In this document: positions 26,120-35,520 of the stretch, piece after piece
How the letters are laid out: every line of letters begins with the position of its first letter
Numbering within the stretch: the first letter of the stretch is position 1
DNA from: Thalassotalea sp. PP2-459
Lineage (GTDB): Bacteria > Pseudomonadota > Gammaproteobacteria > Enterobacterales > Alteromonadaceae
Assembly: GCF_001913705.1 (NCBI RefSeq)
Contig: NZ_MKQD01000028.1
Span: forward strand, 1 to 45,926
Length of the DNA: 45,926 nucleotides
Direction: 5' to 3'
Made by a program: the position numbers and the translations under genes
The notes under the pieces: model-generated
Database searches by the model: none
Told to the model about the DNA's origin: nothing
Seen by the model: the letters and a program-made list of their open reading frames with translations, nothing else

Positions 26120-27184
26120 TTATTGAGGCGTAGCAAACTCAGCACTTGGCCATGCATTTAGCACTGCTTTTACCAATGTTGCTAACGGAATAGCGAAAAA
26201 CACTCCCCAAAATCCCCACATACCACCAAAAATGATCACGGCAATAATAATGGTAACAGGGTGCAAATTTACCGCTTCTGAAAACAATAACGGTACTAAT
26301 AAATTACCATCTAATGCCTGTATGATGGCATAAGCAATCATGACATAGCCAAAGTCCGTCGTAACACCCCATTGAAAAAGTGCAACGACCATCACCGGAA
26401 AAGTCACTAACGTTGCGCCAACGTATGGCACTAATACTGACAGCCCCACTAACACACCCAACAATAATGAATAATTTAACCCTAAAATGGTGAATGTGAT
26501 CGTTGATACTGCGCCAATAATGATTATTTCAATCACTTTACCGCGAATATAATTCATAATTTGTAGGTTCATTTCATCACCCACCTGAGATGCCATACGA
26601 CGTTCCTTGGGGAAAAACGACATAAAACTAGCAAATAATTCTTGTTTATCTTTAAGAAAGAAAAACACCATAATGGGTACAAGTATTAGGTAAATCATTA
26701 AGGCAACAACATCTGAAATAGAGTTCAATGATGCTTGTAAAATCAACTGTCCCCAATCTATAAACTTTTCTTTCGTAAGCGTTAATACTGATTCAATTTG
26801 ATCCGCTTTAATAAACTCAGGATACCTTTCAGGTAAAGTTAATAAATATTCTTGACCATGCGCCAACATCGCTGGTACTTCTTGTAATAAATTACTACTT
26901 TGTCGCCAAATAATCGGCATTAAGCCCAGCATGGTGACAAGCGTTATCCCGACAAACAAGCAAACAACAATCACGGAAGACCATTTGCGCGAAAGTCCTA
27001 AATGCGATAAGCGATTAACCGGTAAGTCCAAGAGAAAGGCAATCGCTATTGCAACTAAAATCGGCATTAATAAACCTGATAGAAAGTAAACAGCGATAAA
27101 CGCAATCAATAAAATAACCACAAGTGTGACTGCTTGAGGATCAGAGAATTTTTTTTTGTACCATTGAGAGAAGAAAGAAAACAT
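26120..27184 (-). CDS. perM: AI-2E-family membrane protein PerM
   Basis: A 354-residue inner-membrane protein of the AI-2 exporter superfamily, E. coli PerM/YfgO type. About eight hydrophobic segments are visible: two near the start (18-60), one at about 67-90, one at about 155-175, and a cluster from 210 to 345. Conserved signatures are VPYVGA in the middle (about 250) and the ending segment GGMWGFWGVFFAIPLATLVKAVLNAW. The transported substrate is not established for PerM. It lies four bases after the TusA-like gene and is probably cotranscribed with it; in E. coli perM is also next to bepA. Confidence 0.85.
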   Translation of the reverse strand: MFSFFSQWYKKKFSDPQAVTLVVILLIAFIAVYFLSGLLMPILVAIAIAFLLDLPVNRLSHLGLSRKWSSVIVVCLFVGITLVTMLGLMPIIWRQSSNLLQEVPAMLAHGQEYLLTLPERYPEFIKADQIESVLTLTKEKFIDWGQLILQASLNSISDVVALMIYLILVPIMVFFFLKDKQELFASFMSFFPKERRMASQVGDEMNLQIMNYIRGKVIEIIIIGAVSTITFTILGLNYSLLLGVLVGLSVLVPYVGATLVTFPVMVVALFQWGVTTDFGYVMIAYAIIQALDGNLLVPLLFSEAVNLHPVTIIIAVIIFGGMWGFWGVFFAIPLATLVKAVLNAWPSAEFATPQ

Positions 27185-27188
27185 ATAC

Positions 27189-27416
27189 TCACTTACCTGT
27201 TGTTATACGAAGCTCCGTCACCTTAATGTTAAGCTGTGACTGCTGAAAATGATAACCTTTTTGTTGAAGAAACTTTGGAATATCCGATAAAGAACTAGGA
27301 TCAGATATTTGAATAACACAAACATCGTGTTTTGTTAATTTTTTTAACAAAACACGCATCTTCACTAAAGGCAATGGACACTTGTCATTTGTGCCATCGT
27401 ATTGATAAATCGTCAA
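27189..27416 (-). CDS. TusA-family sulfurtransferase-like protein
   Basis: A 75-residue protein with the TusA fold. The family motif CPxP is present as DKCPLPLVKMR, with the active-site Cys at C13. TusA-type proteins pass persulfide sulfur, for example to tRNA thiolation or molybdenum cofactor synthesis. This is not necessarily canonical tusA, since the family has several paralogues and this one is adjacent to perM (four-base gap). The ATG is near a divergent gene, with 103 AT-rich bases between them. Confidence 0.8.
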   Translation of the reverse strand: MTIYQYDGTNDKCPLPLVKMRVLLKKLTKHDVCVIQISDPSSLSDIPKFLQQKGYHFQQSQLNIKVTELRITTGK

Positions 27417-27519
27417 CGTTTAAACACCAAATCACACTTTCGTTTGATTATCTTATTTGCGACAATTGATTACAATAACATATATAATATATATTTAATT
27501 AACGATATGGTTTTGATGA

Positions 27520-28116
27520 ATGAATAATGCGCCCTTTCCCTTCGACTTGAAAACAATCAATGCGAAGAAAAAGCAACTTGCTTGGGGAGATGTGCCGCCA
27601 ATTTATCAGCTAACCAGTAATGCCTTAAGCGAATTAGAAAGTATACTAACACACGGGTTTGAAAGTGCTTACCGTCAAATATTGGATAGAAACAGCTGGA
27701 ATTTGTCATTATTAAAAGCTTCTCAAAATGAAAAAGGCGACATTGTTGTCAAACATAAGCCTAAAATTGCATTGCAACATGTTTACACAAAACACGATTA
27801 CGAATTGCATTGTTTTCCAGTGATGAATGGTGAAAAATTAGCGGTTAGTTTGCATAAACATCCTAGGTGCCCTTTTATTCATTGGGTACCTGAAACTATG
27901 CAAATGCTATTTCGTATTAATGCTATTGTGTCTTTTATCATTTTTTCATATAAAAAAGGTGATGAAGCTGACTTAGCGTTAATTCGTTTTGCTCATAACA
28001 AAACAATGGAGTTAATTGATATTTTAACGGAATCATTTGAGGTCGTTGACGTCATAGGTTATAACATTGCTCAATTTTGCCAAGAAATTGGGCACCGAAG
28101 CCAAGTAGAAAAATGA
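27520..28116 (+). CDS. Uncharacterised protein, translationally coupled to bepA
   Basis: I do not recognise this 198-residue product. It has no signal peptide, a helical appearance, and one hydrophobic stretch at about 127-146 (MLFRINAIVSFIIFSYK), which could be membrane-associated but is short. There are Cys residues in LHCFPVM, PRCPF and QFCQEIG, and no catalytic motif. Its TGA stop overlaps the preferred bepA start (ATGA, 28113-28116), which suggests translational coupling and perhaps related function. The start ATG at 27520 has no strong ribosome site, and an out-of-frame ATG (27516) opens a three-codon frame just ahead of it. Confidence 0.65.
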   Translation: MNNAPFPFDLKTINAKKKQLAWGDVPPIYQLTSNALSELESILTHGFESAYRQILDRNSWNLSLLKASQNEKGDIVVKHKPKIALQHVYTKHDYELHCFPVMNGEKLAVSLHKHPRCPFIHWVPETMQMLFRINAIVSFIIFSYKKGDEADLALIRFAHNKTMELIDILTESFEVVDVIGYNIAQFCQEIGHRSQVEK

Positions 28117-29630
28117 GCGCTAATTTGAATAAAATCATCTCTTCAATGAAATCATCTCGCAGTATTCATCGTTTCTGTATAAAACCGATTTTACATTCTG
28201 CCTTAATTTCTTATGCACTTTTTAGCGCGCATTTACACGCACAAGAAAATAATCGAAATGCGTTACCAGATATAGGCGCAGCAGGGATCAGTGTTCTATC
28301 TATCGAAAAAGAACGGCAGGTTGGCGATGCAATGATGCGTCAGTTGCGAGCTACGCAACCTATTGTTCATGATCCTATTCTGAATGAATACATCAACGAC
28401 CTTGGTAATCGTATGGTGCGAAATGCCAACGACGTAAATTATAGCTTCAAGTTCTTTTTTCTAAACAATCATGAATTAAACGCCTTCGCCTTTTTTGGTG
28501 GTCATATCGGTATTCATACCGGTTTATTAGCCGCCGCAGATACAGAAAGTGAACTTGCATCTGTTGTGGCGCATGAAATATCTCACGTAACCCAGCGCCA
28601 TTTAGCACGTAGAATTGAAACACAGCAACAAAACCGAACATTATCAACAGCAGGATTAATTTCAGGAGTGTTATTAACGCTCATTAATCCAACCGTAGGT
28701 ATGGCTGCATTAAGTACCAGTATGGCGGCTTCACAACAAGCAGCAATTAACTATACTCGAGGTAACGAAAAAGAAGCGGATCGCGTAGGTATTAGATTGC
28801 TAGTAGATAGTGGCTTTGATCCAATGGGTGCACCTAATTTTTTTGGTAAAATGGCTGAAACATATCGTTATACGAGCAAGCCGCCTGCAATGTTACTCAC
28901 TCATCCTTTACCTGAATCTCGTATTTCTGATGCACGCGTGAGAGCACAAAACTATAATACCCGTAACGTCAGACCTAGTTTAGCTTTCCACCTAGCAAAA
29001 GCACGAATAGAAGCGCGCTATCAAGGTGAAGCGAAGAATAATATTTTGACATTCAAAAAACGAATAAATAAAAAACAATATGCCTTCAAAGCCGCAGCTG
29101 AATATGCTCTCGCTGTCGCTTATTTTGAAAATAAAGAGTATGAGCAATCACAACAAATATTGTTAGATTTACTCGCTGCTGATGAACATAATTTGTTTTA
29201 TATTGATGTATTAACGGATATTTATATCAACACCAAAAATTTTGACGCTGCACTTGAAATGTTAAGCAAATTAAACAAGCTCATGCCAAATAACCAAGTT
29301 GTTGCACTTAATTATAGTAATGCGCTTATTGAAGCTGAAAAATACGCAGAAGCTGAAACACTTTTAGAAGACTATTTAATTTTACAACCTGACAGTTACA
29401 TTGCCTACGATTTGTTAGTCACGGTTTACCGAAAACAAAAGAAAATGGCAATGATGCATGCAGCAAAAGCTGAAATCATTGCTTTATTAGGCGGCTTTTC
29501 ACGTGCAGTTGATGAACTGCAAACAGGCTATAATTTCGCTGATGAGTCACCATTGATTAGAAAGCGCATTAAAGCCAGAATTTTACAATTTCAATCTCAA
29601 GAAGAAAAACTTAAACGCTTAAGCAAATAG
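28113..29630 (+). CDS. bepA: Periplasmic M48 metalloprotease/chaperone BepA
   Basis: A quality-control protease for outer-membrane proteins, especially LptD. It has 505 residues from the ATG at 28113 (E. coli 487); the frame opens at a TTG at 28077. A signal peptide ends near HLHAQ (about residue 43). The zinc motif HEISH is at about 154-158, the third ligand Glu in NEKEADR near 219, and the His-switch loop THPLPESR near 264. The C-terminal half (about 310-505) holds TPR-like repeats (ALAVAYFENKEYEQSQQIL, ALIEAEKYAEAETLLEDYL). A second ATG at 28146 is possible. yfgD-type arsC follows after seven bases, as in E. coli. Confidence 0.93.
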   Translation: MSANLNKIISSMKSSRSIHRFCIKPILHSALISYALFSAHLHAQENNRNALPDIGAAGISVLSIEKERQVGDAMMRQLRATQPIVHDPILNEYINDLGNRMVRNANDVNYSFKFFFLNNHELNAFAFFGGHIGIHTGLLAAADTESELASVVAHEISHVTQRHLARRIETQQQNRTLSTAGLISGVLLTLINPTVGMAALSTSMAASQQAAINYTRGNEKEADRVGIRLLVDSGFDPMGAPNFFGKMAETYRYTSKPPAMLLTHPLPESRISDARVRAQNYNTRNVRPSLAFHLAKARIEARYQGEAKNNILTFKKRINKKQYAFKAAAEYALAVAYFENKEYEQSQQILLDLLAADEHNLFYIDVLTDIYINTKNFDAALEMLSKLNKLMPNNQVVALNYSNALIEAEKYAEAETLLEDYLILQPDSYIAYDLLVTVYRKQKKMAMMHAAKAEIIALLGGFSRAVDELQTGYNFADESPLIRKRIKARILQFQSQEEKLKRLSK

Positions 29631-29637
29631 GACAAAT

Positions 29638-29976
29638 ATGTTAACCATTTATCACAACCCAAGATGCTCAAAAAGCCGTCAAACATTGCAATTATTGGAA
29701 GAAAACAATGCTGAAATCAACGTTATTGAGTATTTAAAAACACCACTTAATGAGTCAGAGATTCAAGGTTTAATGACAAAATTAGGTGTTTCAGCCATTG
29801 GAATGATGCGAACAAAAGAAACTGAATTTAAAGAACAACATTTGAAAGATGCCGATGAACAAACATTAATAGCTGCCATGGCAAATACCCCTAAATTAAT
29901 AGAACGCCCTATTGTCGTTAATCAAAACAAAGCAGTGATTGGTCGTCCTCCTGAAAATGTTTTAGCCATTTTATAA
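29638..29976 (+). CDS. ArsC-family reductase (YfgD type)
   Basis: A 112-residue glutaredoxin-dependent arsenate reductase-like protein. The Cys-containing loop NPRCSKSR places the active Cys at C10, and the conserved R in ERPIVV and GRPPE near the C-terminus completes the ArsC fold. It is the E. coli YfgD form, which sits beside bepA as here. There is no ars operon, so a role in arsenic resistance is unproven. The gene starts seven bases after bepA and is followed after ten bases by a DUF2069 membrane protein. Confidence 0.88.
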   Translation: MLTIYHNPRCSKSRQTLQLLEENNAEINVIEYLKTPLNESEIQGLMTKLGVSAIGMMRTKETEFKEQHLKDADEQTLIAAMANTPKLIERPIVVNQNKAVIGRPPENVLAIL

Positions 29977-29986
29977 GTCACCATAG

Positions 29987-30388
29987 ATGAAGCAGTACTT
30001 TTCAACCCAACAACATAAAAAAATAGCCCTAACAGGCTATTTTTCGTTATTAATTTATATACCACTCTGGTTATTATGGTTAAATCCTTCAGATGAACTT
30101 TCACCAACACTTAGCTTATTATTTTTTTGGCTCCCATTATTGTTTCCGCTTCGAGGATTACTGAAAGGAAACCCCTACACCTTTGCTTGGTCAAACTTTA
30201 TTGTCATGTGGTACTTTCTACATGGCCTGACGACTCTTTGGGTATCAACCAGCGACTTTTGGTGGGCTATTATTGAACTAACCTTTGCCACTATGATGTT
30301 TATCTCTGGCACCTACTTTGCGAAATATCGCGGGCAAGAACTCGGTCTTAGTATTCGTAAGAAAAAAGATACAGATCAGGCTGATTAA
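29987..30388 (+). CDS. DUF2069 inner-membrane protein
   Basis: A 133-residue membrane protein with four hydrophobic segments: about 13-32, 42-57, 65-86 and 88-110. It ends in a charged, Lys/Asp-rich tail (RKKKDTDQAD). The family is a conserved gammaproteobacterial protein of unknown function, often encoded next to arsC/wrbA genes. It follows the ArsC-type gene after ten bases and is probably cotranscribed with it. No motif points to a substrate. Confidence 0.8.
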   Translation: MKQYFSTQQHKKIALTGYFSLLIYIPLWLLWLNPSDELSPTLSLLFFWLPLLFPLRGLLKGNPYTFAWSNFIVMWYFLHGLTTLWVSTSDFWWAIIELTFATMMFISGTYFAKYRGQELGLSIRKKKDTDQAD

Positions 30389-30472
30389 ATGAAACATTAG
30401 CAATTAACAGTATATTAACAAGTGTGTTAGTATTTTCCGGCTAAATTTAACAAACATATGAAGTATTAAACG

Positions 30473-32440
30473 ATGAAAAAAACTCTTATTACAATATCGT
30501 TAGGGCTCGCCCTTTCCGCATGTGGCGGCGGTGGTTCCTCATCAACAAAAGCACCAACAACACCTATCACACCACCGGTAAATAGTACATCGGCAGAGGT
30601 TGTACAAGCAGAACAAACAGTAGCACTAGGTCAATCCACTGAATTAGTACTGTTAGCACCTGGTAGCACGATCAGTGATATTCAATGGCAGCAAACGGCA
30701 GGTGATACCCTTGAAGTTTATGCTACCACCAGTAAGGTTATTGGCTTTACACCAACGGTTGCGGGTGATTATAGCTTTGAAATCACCTTTAACGAAAATG
30801 GTCAACAACAGTCATTAACTAAAGAGTTTACCGTAACAAGTGATGTAGCTGCATTAACTGCTCGACTTGGTCATGCGGTAGTTGAAGGTAATAGCGTTTC
30901 ATTAATCTCATACGCACCTCAATTAATTGATTTAACTGAGCAAGAGCAAGCAAGTTTATCGTGGACCAAAACTCAGGGTCCAGATGTAGAATTTACTGCT
31001 GAAAGCACTGATGGCAAAGTTGCCGTTTTTTTTGATGCTCCTAACGTAAGCGAAGACACCCTGTTAACTTTCACCGTATCGGGTACGCTTAACGGTGAAT
31101 CAGTTTCTGATGATATATCAATATTAGTTGAAAGCAGTACTACTGTCCTTGGGGAAAGAAATTACGTTCCATTTGATGAACGTATCGCTGATGTATTCTT
31201 ATACAACGAAAATTCACCTGCGGGTCAAAAGCTCATTGATTGTGTGTATTCAAACAAAGCGACTTACAGCAACTCATGTAACTTTAACCAAACGCCATTA
31301 ATAGCGCATATTTCTGAAACACCAACTGTTGACGAAATTATGGATCGTGTGGTGGTTTCACACCAATGGATGGGCGATCAATTTAAAAAGTTCCTTGAAC
31401 AGTATGATGAACACGATGACTTTAAAAACTTGTTAAGAGCCACCACCGCAGTTGTGCTTTCTTATGATATTCGCCCGTCATTTTACCATCCATATACTGG
31501 CGCCATTTATCTTGACCCAAGTGATTTATGGGAAACACCCACACAACGTGACACGATAAACCAAGCCCCTGATTTTCGCGCGGGCTTTGGTAGCGAATTG
31601 CAGTTTGAAATTCCATGGCGCTATGTAAAAGATAACGAATATGCTAGTTATTACTACCCTCTTCGCTTTAGAAGTACTCGCTCAATGAAAAATGCTGAGT
31701 ACGATTTTGCTTCATTGCTCTACCATGAACTTGCTCATGCCAATGATTACTTCCCATCTACGAGTTGGGATGAATTAAACGAAAGCAATACTACTTTCTT
31801 AACGTTAGTAAACCGACTTTTTACTGATCAAGAAATTCAATCTGACGATTTACAACGAGCATTACCGTTAGACCAGGGTTGGGCGACAGGTGGGCAAAAT
31901 GAAATGACGAAACTTGGTCAAGTCCGCTTCCAAGATCCAACATTAATTACTGAGCAACAAAAAGCCTACACCATGGAAGATGTTGCCAACCTGTTTAAAA
32001 CAGAAGGTGCACCGCAATTTTACAGCTATAGTTCAACACGTGAAGATTATGCCATTTTATTCGATGGTTTTATGATGAAAGTACGCTACGGTGTAGATCG
32101 TGATGTTGCTGTAAGCGACCAAGACTATGATGATATTGTATGGGGCCAACGTGGCCGTGAAGGCGAAACACAAATAAAGCCGCGCGTGCAATTTGTTACT
32201 GAGCGTATTATTCCTGAATTTGCAACAGAAGCAGCAGATTTTCTTGCAAATATGCCAGCAGCAACACCGTTAGATCCATCTAAAAGCTGGTCAGAAAATA
32301 TCAATATTTCAGAAGGTGCTACCATTAACGCACACTCTTTAGCGGGGCAATTAGCCACTAAAGCTAAACAAATTGATACTAGGTTGATCCCAAAAGATGG
32401 AGAAAAGCGCCACGGTAAAGGCCGTAAATTCGTTTACTAA
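30473..32440 (+). CDS. Putative zinc-protease lipoprotein with two Ig/PKD-like domains
   Basis: A 655-residue lipoprotein (lipobox LSACGGGG, C17), likely at the outer membrane, with a Ser/Thr/Pro-rich linker. Residues about 40-123 and 127-220 look like two PKD/Ig-like beta domains. From about 230 comes a C-terminal domain with HELAH (H418, E419, H422) in LLYHELAHANDYFP, and E524 in STREDYAILFDGFMM, which could be the third zinc ligand of a gluzincin-like enzyme. Cysteines C257 and C269 may pair. I do not recognise the family by name. It is separated from hda by only two bases, convergent, with no terminator. The promoter region upstream is 84 bases. Confidence 0.6.
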   Translation: MKKTLITISLGLALSACGGGGSSSTKAPTTPITPPVNSTSAEVVQAEQTVALGQSTELVLLAPGSTISDIQWQQTAGDTLEVYATTSKVIGFTPTVAGDYSFEITFNENGQQQSLTKEFTVTSDVAALTARLGHAVVEGNSVSLISYAPQLIDLTEQEQASLSWTKTQGPDVEFTAESTDGKVAVFFDAPNVSEDTLLTFTVSGTLNGESVSDDISILVESSTTVLGERNYVPFDERIADVFLYNENSPAGQKLIDCVYSNKATYSNSCNFNQTPLIAHISETPTVDEIMDRVVVSHQWMGDQFKKFLEQYDEHDDFKNLLRATTAVVLSYDIRPSFYHPYTGAIYLDPSDLWETPTQRDTINQAPDFRAGFGSELQFEIPWRYVKDNEYASYYYPLRFRSTRSMKNAEYDFASLLYHELAHANDYFPSTSWDELNESNTTFLTLVNRLFTDQEIQSDDLQRALPLDQGWATGGQNEMTKLGQVRFQDPTLITEQQKAYTMEDVANLFKTEGAPQFYSYSSTREDYAILFDGFMMKVRYGVDRDVAVSDQDYDDIVWGQRGREGETQIKPRVQFVTERIIPEFATEAADFLANMPAATPLDPSKSWSENINISEGATINAHSLAGQLATKAKQIDTRLIPKDGEKRHGKGRKFVY

Positions 32441-32442
32441 GC

Positions 32443-33159
32443 TTAACGGTTAAGTAACACTTCTTTAATAAAGGGAATAGTGATACGTCGCTGTTCCCTT
32501 ATTGACGCTTTATCAAGGGTATCTAATGCGGCCAATAAGCTGGTCATATCACGGTTTATTCTTGCCAATAAGAATCGCCCTACTTCTTCACTAATATATA
32601 AACCACGTTGCTGCCCTCGACATTGTAAGGCTTCAAGCTTTTCATCGTCATTCAAAGGTTTTATTTGTAACACATGGCCCCAACTCAACCGAGAAATTAA
32701 ATCAGGTAAAGTCAAGCCTAATTCATTTACCCCTTTATCACCTGAAATTATAATACGTTTATCGTATTCTATAACCCGGTTATACAAATCAAAAACCGCT
32801 TGCTGCCATTGTATATCTTGATTAATGCATTGAATATCATCCAAGCAAATCACATCAATGTTTTCTAAACCCTGTAGCATTTCAGGTGATAACTGTTCTT
32901 TCTCAGTAAAAGAAAGACAAACCGACGATAAGTTCACACTTTGCGCAAAAGCACAGCAAGCATGCAATAAATGCGATTTTCCAACATCATTAAGGCCAAA
33001 CAAATAAGTACTATGGATACTTGAATCAATTAACTGTTCTTGTGCAATAAAGCTTGAAAGTAATCTCGTTGCAGGCTCATTAATCGATGATCGATAACTC
33101 TCAAACGTTTCGTCGTCAGGTAATTGTACCGATAACGAAAGTTGTGGCGTTGGGCTCAA
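32443..33159 (-). CDS. hda: DnaA regulatory inactivator Hda
   Basis: An AAA+ protein related to DnaA that, with the DNA-loaded sliding clamp, triggers hydrolysis of DnaA-bound ATP to limit replication initiation. The N-terminal clamp-binding motif is QLSLSVQLPDDETF. Walker A is GLNDVGKSHLL, Walker B VICLDDIQC, and the arginine finger/sensor region follows (DLISRLSWGHVL). The start is read as TTG at 33159, giving 238 residues; the frame extends to another TTG at 33171. GGGAG lies five bases upstream and the E. coli N-terminus aligns. The TTG overlaps the DUF2066 stop (TTGA), implying translational coupling. Confidence 0.92.
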   Translation of the reverse strand: MSPTPQLSLSVQLPDDETFESYRSSINEPATRLLSSFIAQEQLIDSSIHSTYLFGLNDVGKSHLLHACCAFAQSVNLSSVCLSFTEKEQLSPEMLQGLENIDVICLDDIQCINQDIQWQQAVFDLYNRVIEYDKRIIISGDKGVNELGLTLPDLISRLSWGHVLQIKPLNDDEKLEALQCRGQQRGLYISEEVGRFLLARINRDMTSLLAALDTLDKASIREQRRITIPFIKEVLLNR

Positions 33160-34301
33160 AGCGACTCCCAATAAAACAAAGGGGTACCTTGCAATGAAGT
33201 AGGATCTAACGGATCAGCATATCGTTTCAGCGACTTATTTAACTTAAGTGCGGCCAAAAAGGCTTGCTCTGACCCTAATAATGATAAACTGAAGCGTCGC
33301 TCATTACCCTGTGCTTTAACTAGCTTCACCGCTTTAACAGCAGAAAGTTGCGATAAAAACTGAGTAACCTCAACATACTTAGCCAAGCTATCAACATTAG
33401 CGACATCTATCACATAATCTAAATTCATATCTGTAGTGACGGCGTAACGTTTTGCCACCATATCACTAATCTGACTTAACGTTTCAGCTAAAAGTGTTTG
33501 TTTGTTTTGACCATAAACACGCTCACCAAAATGCGGAAGTTGATCAGTATTCAACATTGATAAAAAGCTCCAATCTAGCGCCACAGTTGGTTGACAATCA
33601 TCGCTACAATTGTTGCCAAGTGATAGTTGTTCTTCTGACAACAAACTGTTATCAGATAAACGAACCACCACAATTGCCTCGGGTTGATAACGCATTGAAG
33701 CGCGCACAATTGGTCGAGTAAATCGCCCCCAAAGTTCATATGTTGTAATTTGGTTACTATCAAGTAAGTCCATTATGGGCAAGGTAAAAGGCAAACCTCT
33801 ATTATCTTCAACCGCCTTTACAACATCATTAATCGGGTTATCAATGTCGGCACTAATGATATTTCGGGTTAACTGTTGTTCTTCAATTACCCATAACACA
33901 ATTTGCGGTCGTAAACTCCCCCATATAGGCAAGTTAGCCCCAACAAATAATTGATTAATTTTACTTTCATCGAAGGTAACAACCAACAAACTTTTATCGT
34001 TTTTACGCTCATAACGAAAATTATTCACAAAAGATTGATAACGAGCTCGTTGCTGTTTAATTGTTGGGTTTTGTAAGATATCCGTTTGACCACTAATTTT
34101 AACCAATACGATATCTAATGCCTTTTTAAATGCAGCATTCCTTGCTTGTACGCTTTGATTCGATACTTCAACACGGGCTAAATACAGATCTTTTACTTCT
34201 ACAGCATTAACGTGCTTAACGATTATTGCATTGAACAACATCACTAAAAAAAACGGTACACAGCGCATAGTAAAGCCAACAAAAATTTGTTTCATAACCA
34301 T
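33156..34301 (-). CDS. DUF2066 exported protein
   Basis: A 381-residue exported protein of a family found next to hda in many gammaproteobacteria. The signal sequence is MVMKQIF...VNA (about residues 1-33), followed by a conserved start EVKDLYLARVEVSNQS and a central repeat region. No catalytic motif is visible and the family has no established function. The frame extends up to 34442; the ATG at 34301, with GTGG upstream, starts the signal directly. Its TGA overlaps the hda start. The gene is divergent from purM. Confidence 0.75.
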   Translation of the reverse strand: MVMKQIFVGFTMRCVPFFLVMLFNAIIVKHVNAVEVKDLYLARVEVSNQSVQARNAAFKKALDIVLVKISGQTDILQNPTIKQQRARYQSFVNNFRYERKNDKSLLVVTFDESKINQLFVGANLPIWGSLRPQIVLWVIEEQQLTRNIISADIDNPINDVVKAVEDNRGLPFTLPIMDLLDSNQITTYELWGRFTRPIVRASMRYQPEAIVVVRLSDNSLLSEEQLSLGNNCSDDCQPTVALDWSFLSMLNTDQLPHFGERVYGQNKQTLLAETLSQISDMVAKRYAVTTDMNLDYVIDVANVDSLAKYVEVTQFLSQLSAVKAVKLVKAQGNERRFSLSLLGSEQAFLAALKLNKSLKRYADPLDPTSLQGTPLFYWESL

Positions 34302-34395
34302 TATGTTACCACAAGAAATTGTCGCTAAAAATCGATAAATATCGCAAAGAAAAAAATAATTCATTGAAAAGATTCTCAGGGCGCTTTTGCACTGG

Positions 34396-34401
34396 TAGAA
34401 T
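34396..34401 (+). promoter_or_regulatory. Predicted extended -10 of purM
   Basis: TAGAAT at 34396-34401 is preceded by TGG, an extended -10-like context, and no good -35 is visible at the usual spacing. The leader would be about 60 bases. Confidence 0.35.
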
Positions 34402-34466
34402 ATGCGCTCTTTATCTCTGCTCGATGCAGCAGGCAATATCAAACGGTTATAAATGAGGTTTCTCCC

Positions 34467-35513
34467 GTGAGTGAAGAAAAACAGTCACTAAGTTATAAAG
34501 ATGCTGGTGTGGATATCGATGCAGGTAATGCGCTAGTTGAAAATATTAAAGGTGCGGTAAAACGTACCACTCGTCCAGAAGTGATGGGTGGCTTAGGTGG
34601 CTTTGGCTCTGTTTGCCAACTTCCTAGCGGTTACAAAGAGCCTGTGCTTGTAGCAGGTACAGACGGCGTAGGCACTAAACTTCGTTTAGCGATAGACCTA
34701 AACAAGCATGACACCGTGGGTATTGATTTAGTGGCAATGTGTGTAAACGATTTAATCGTACAAGGCGCGGAGCCATTATTCTTCTTAGATTACTATGCAA
34801 CAGCCAAACTAGATGTTGACGTTGCATCATCTGTGGTTAGTGGTATTGCAGAAGGATGTGTTCAATCCAACTGTGCACTAGTTGGCGGTGAAACAGCCGA
34901 GATGCCAGGAATGTACCATAAGGGCGATTACGACATTGCCGGTTTCTGTGTTGGTGTTGCTGAAAAATCACGCTTACTTGATGGCAGTAAAGTTGCTGCT
35001 GGTGATCAACTCATTGCTTTAGGCTCCACTGGCGCGCACTCCAATGGTTACTCACTCATTCGTAAAGTATTAGAAGTGAATAACACCGATACCAATGAAC
35101 TATTAGATGGTAAATCAATCGCTGAACGTTTATTAGCACCAACCAAAATTTATGTGAAATCAGTACTAGAACTTCTAAAAACAGTTGACGTACATGCCTT
35201 ATCACACATTACTGGCGGTGGCTTTTGGGAGAATATCCCTCGGGTATTACCAGATAACGCACAAGCAATAATTAATGGTAATAGCTGGGAATGGCCAGTC
35301 ATCTTTAACTGGTTACAAGAAAACGGTAATATCACACAACATGAAATGTATCGCACGTTTAACTGTGGTGTAGGCATGATCATCGTAGTGCCAGCAGATC
35401 AAGTTGATAACAGTTTAGCGATATTACAAGAACAAGGCGAAAATGCTTGGCATATTGGTGAAATAGCGACACTAAGCCAAGGTGATGAGCAAGTTGTGAT
35501 CAATCAGGACTAA
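34467..35513 (+). CDS. purM: Phosphoribosylformylglycinamidine cyclo-ligase (AIR synthetase)
   Basis: Closes the imidazole ring with ATP to give aminoimidazole ribotide, in purine synthesis. It has 348 residues (E. coli 345). The signatures are [57 protein letters not shown] and THGVHxGGG-like [13 protein letters not shown]. The start is GTG at 34467, with GAGG eight bases upstream; a short out-of-frame reading frame (34453-34470, ATG to TGA) overlaps it. purN follows after seven bases and a DUF3108 gene after that, so all three are probably one operon. Confidence 0.96.
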   Translation: MSEEKQSLSYKDAGVDIDAGNALVENIKGAVKRTTRPEVMGGLGGFGSVCQLPSGYKEPVLVAGTDGVGTKLRLAIDLNKHDTVGIDLVAMCVNDLIVQGAEPLFFLDYYATAKLDVDVASSVVSGIAEGCVQSNCALVGGETAEMPGMYHKGDYDIAGFCVGVAEKSRLLDGSKVAAGDQLIALGSTGAHSNGYSLIRKVLEVNNTDTNELLDGKSIAERLLAPTKIYVKSVLELLKTVDVHALSHITGGGFWENIPRVLPDNAQAIINGNSWEWPVIFNWLQENGNITQHEMYRTFNCGVGMIIVVPADQVDNSLAILQEQGENAWHIGEIATLSQGDEQVVINQD

Positions 35514-35520
35514 TGCATCA

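Noticed and set aside
34437-34452. PurR box before purM
   Set aside because: Only the central CAAACGGTT fits the PurR consensus; the outer positions do not match.
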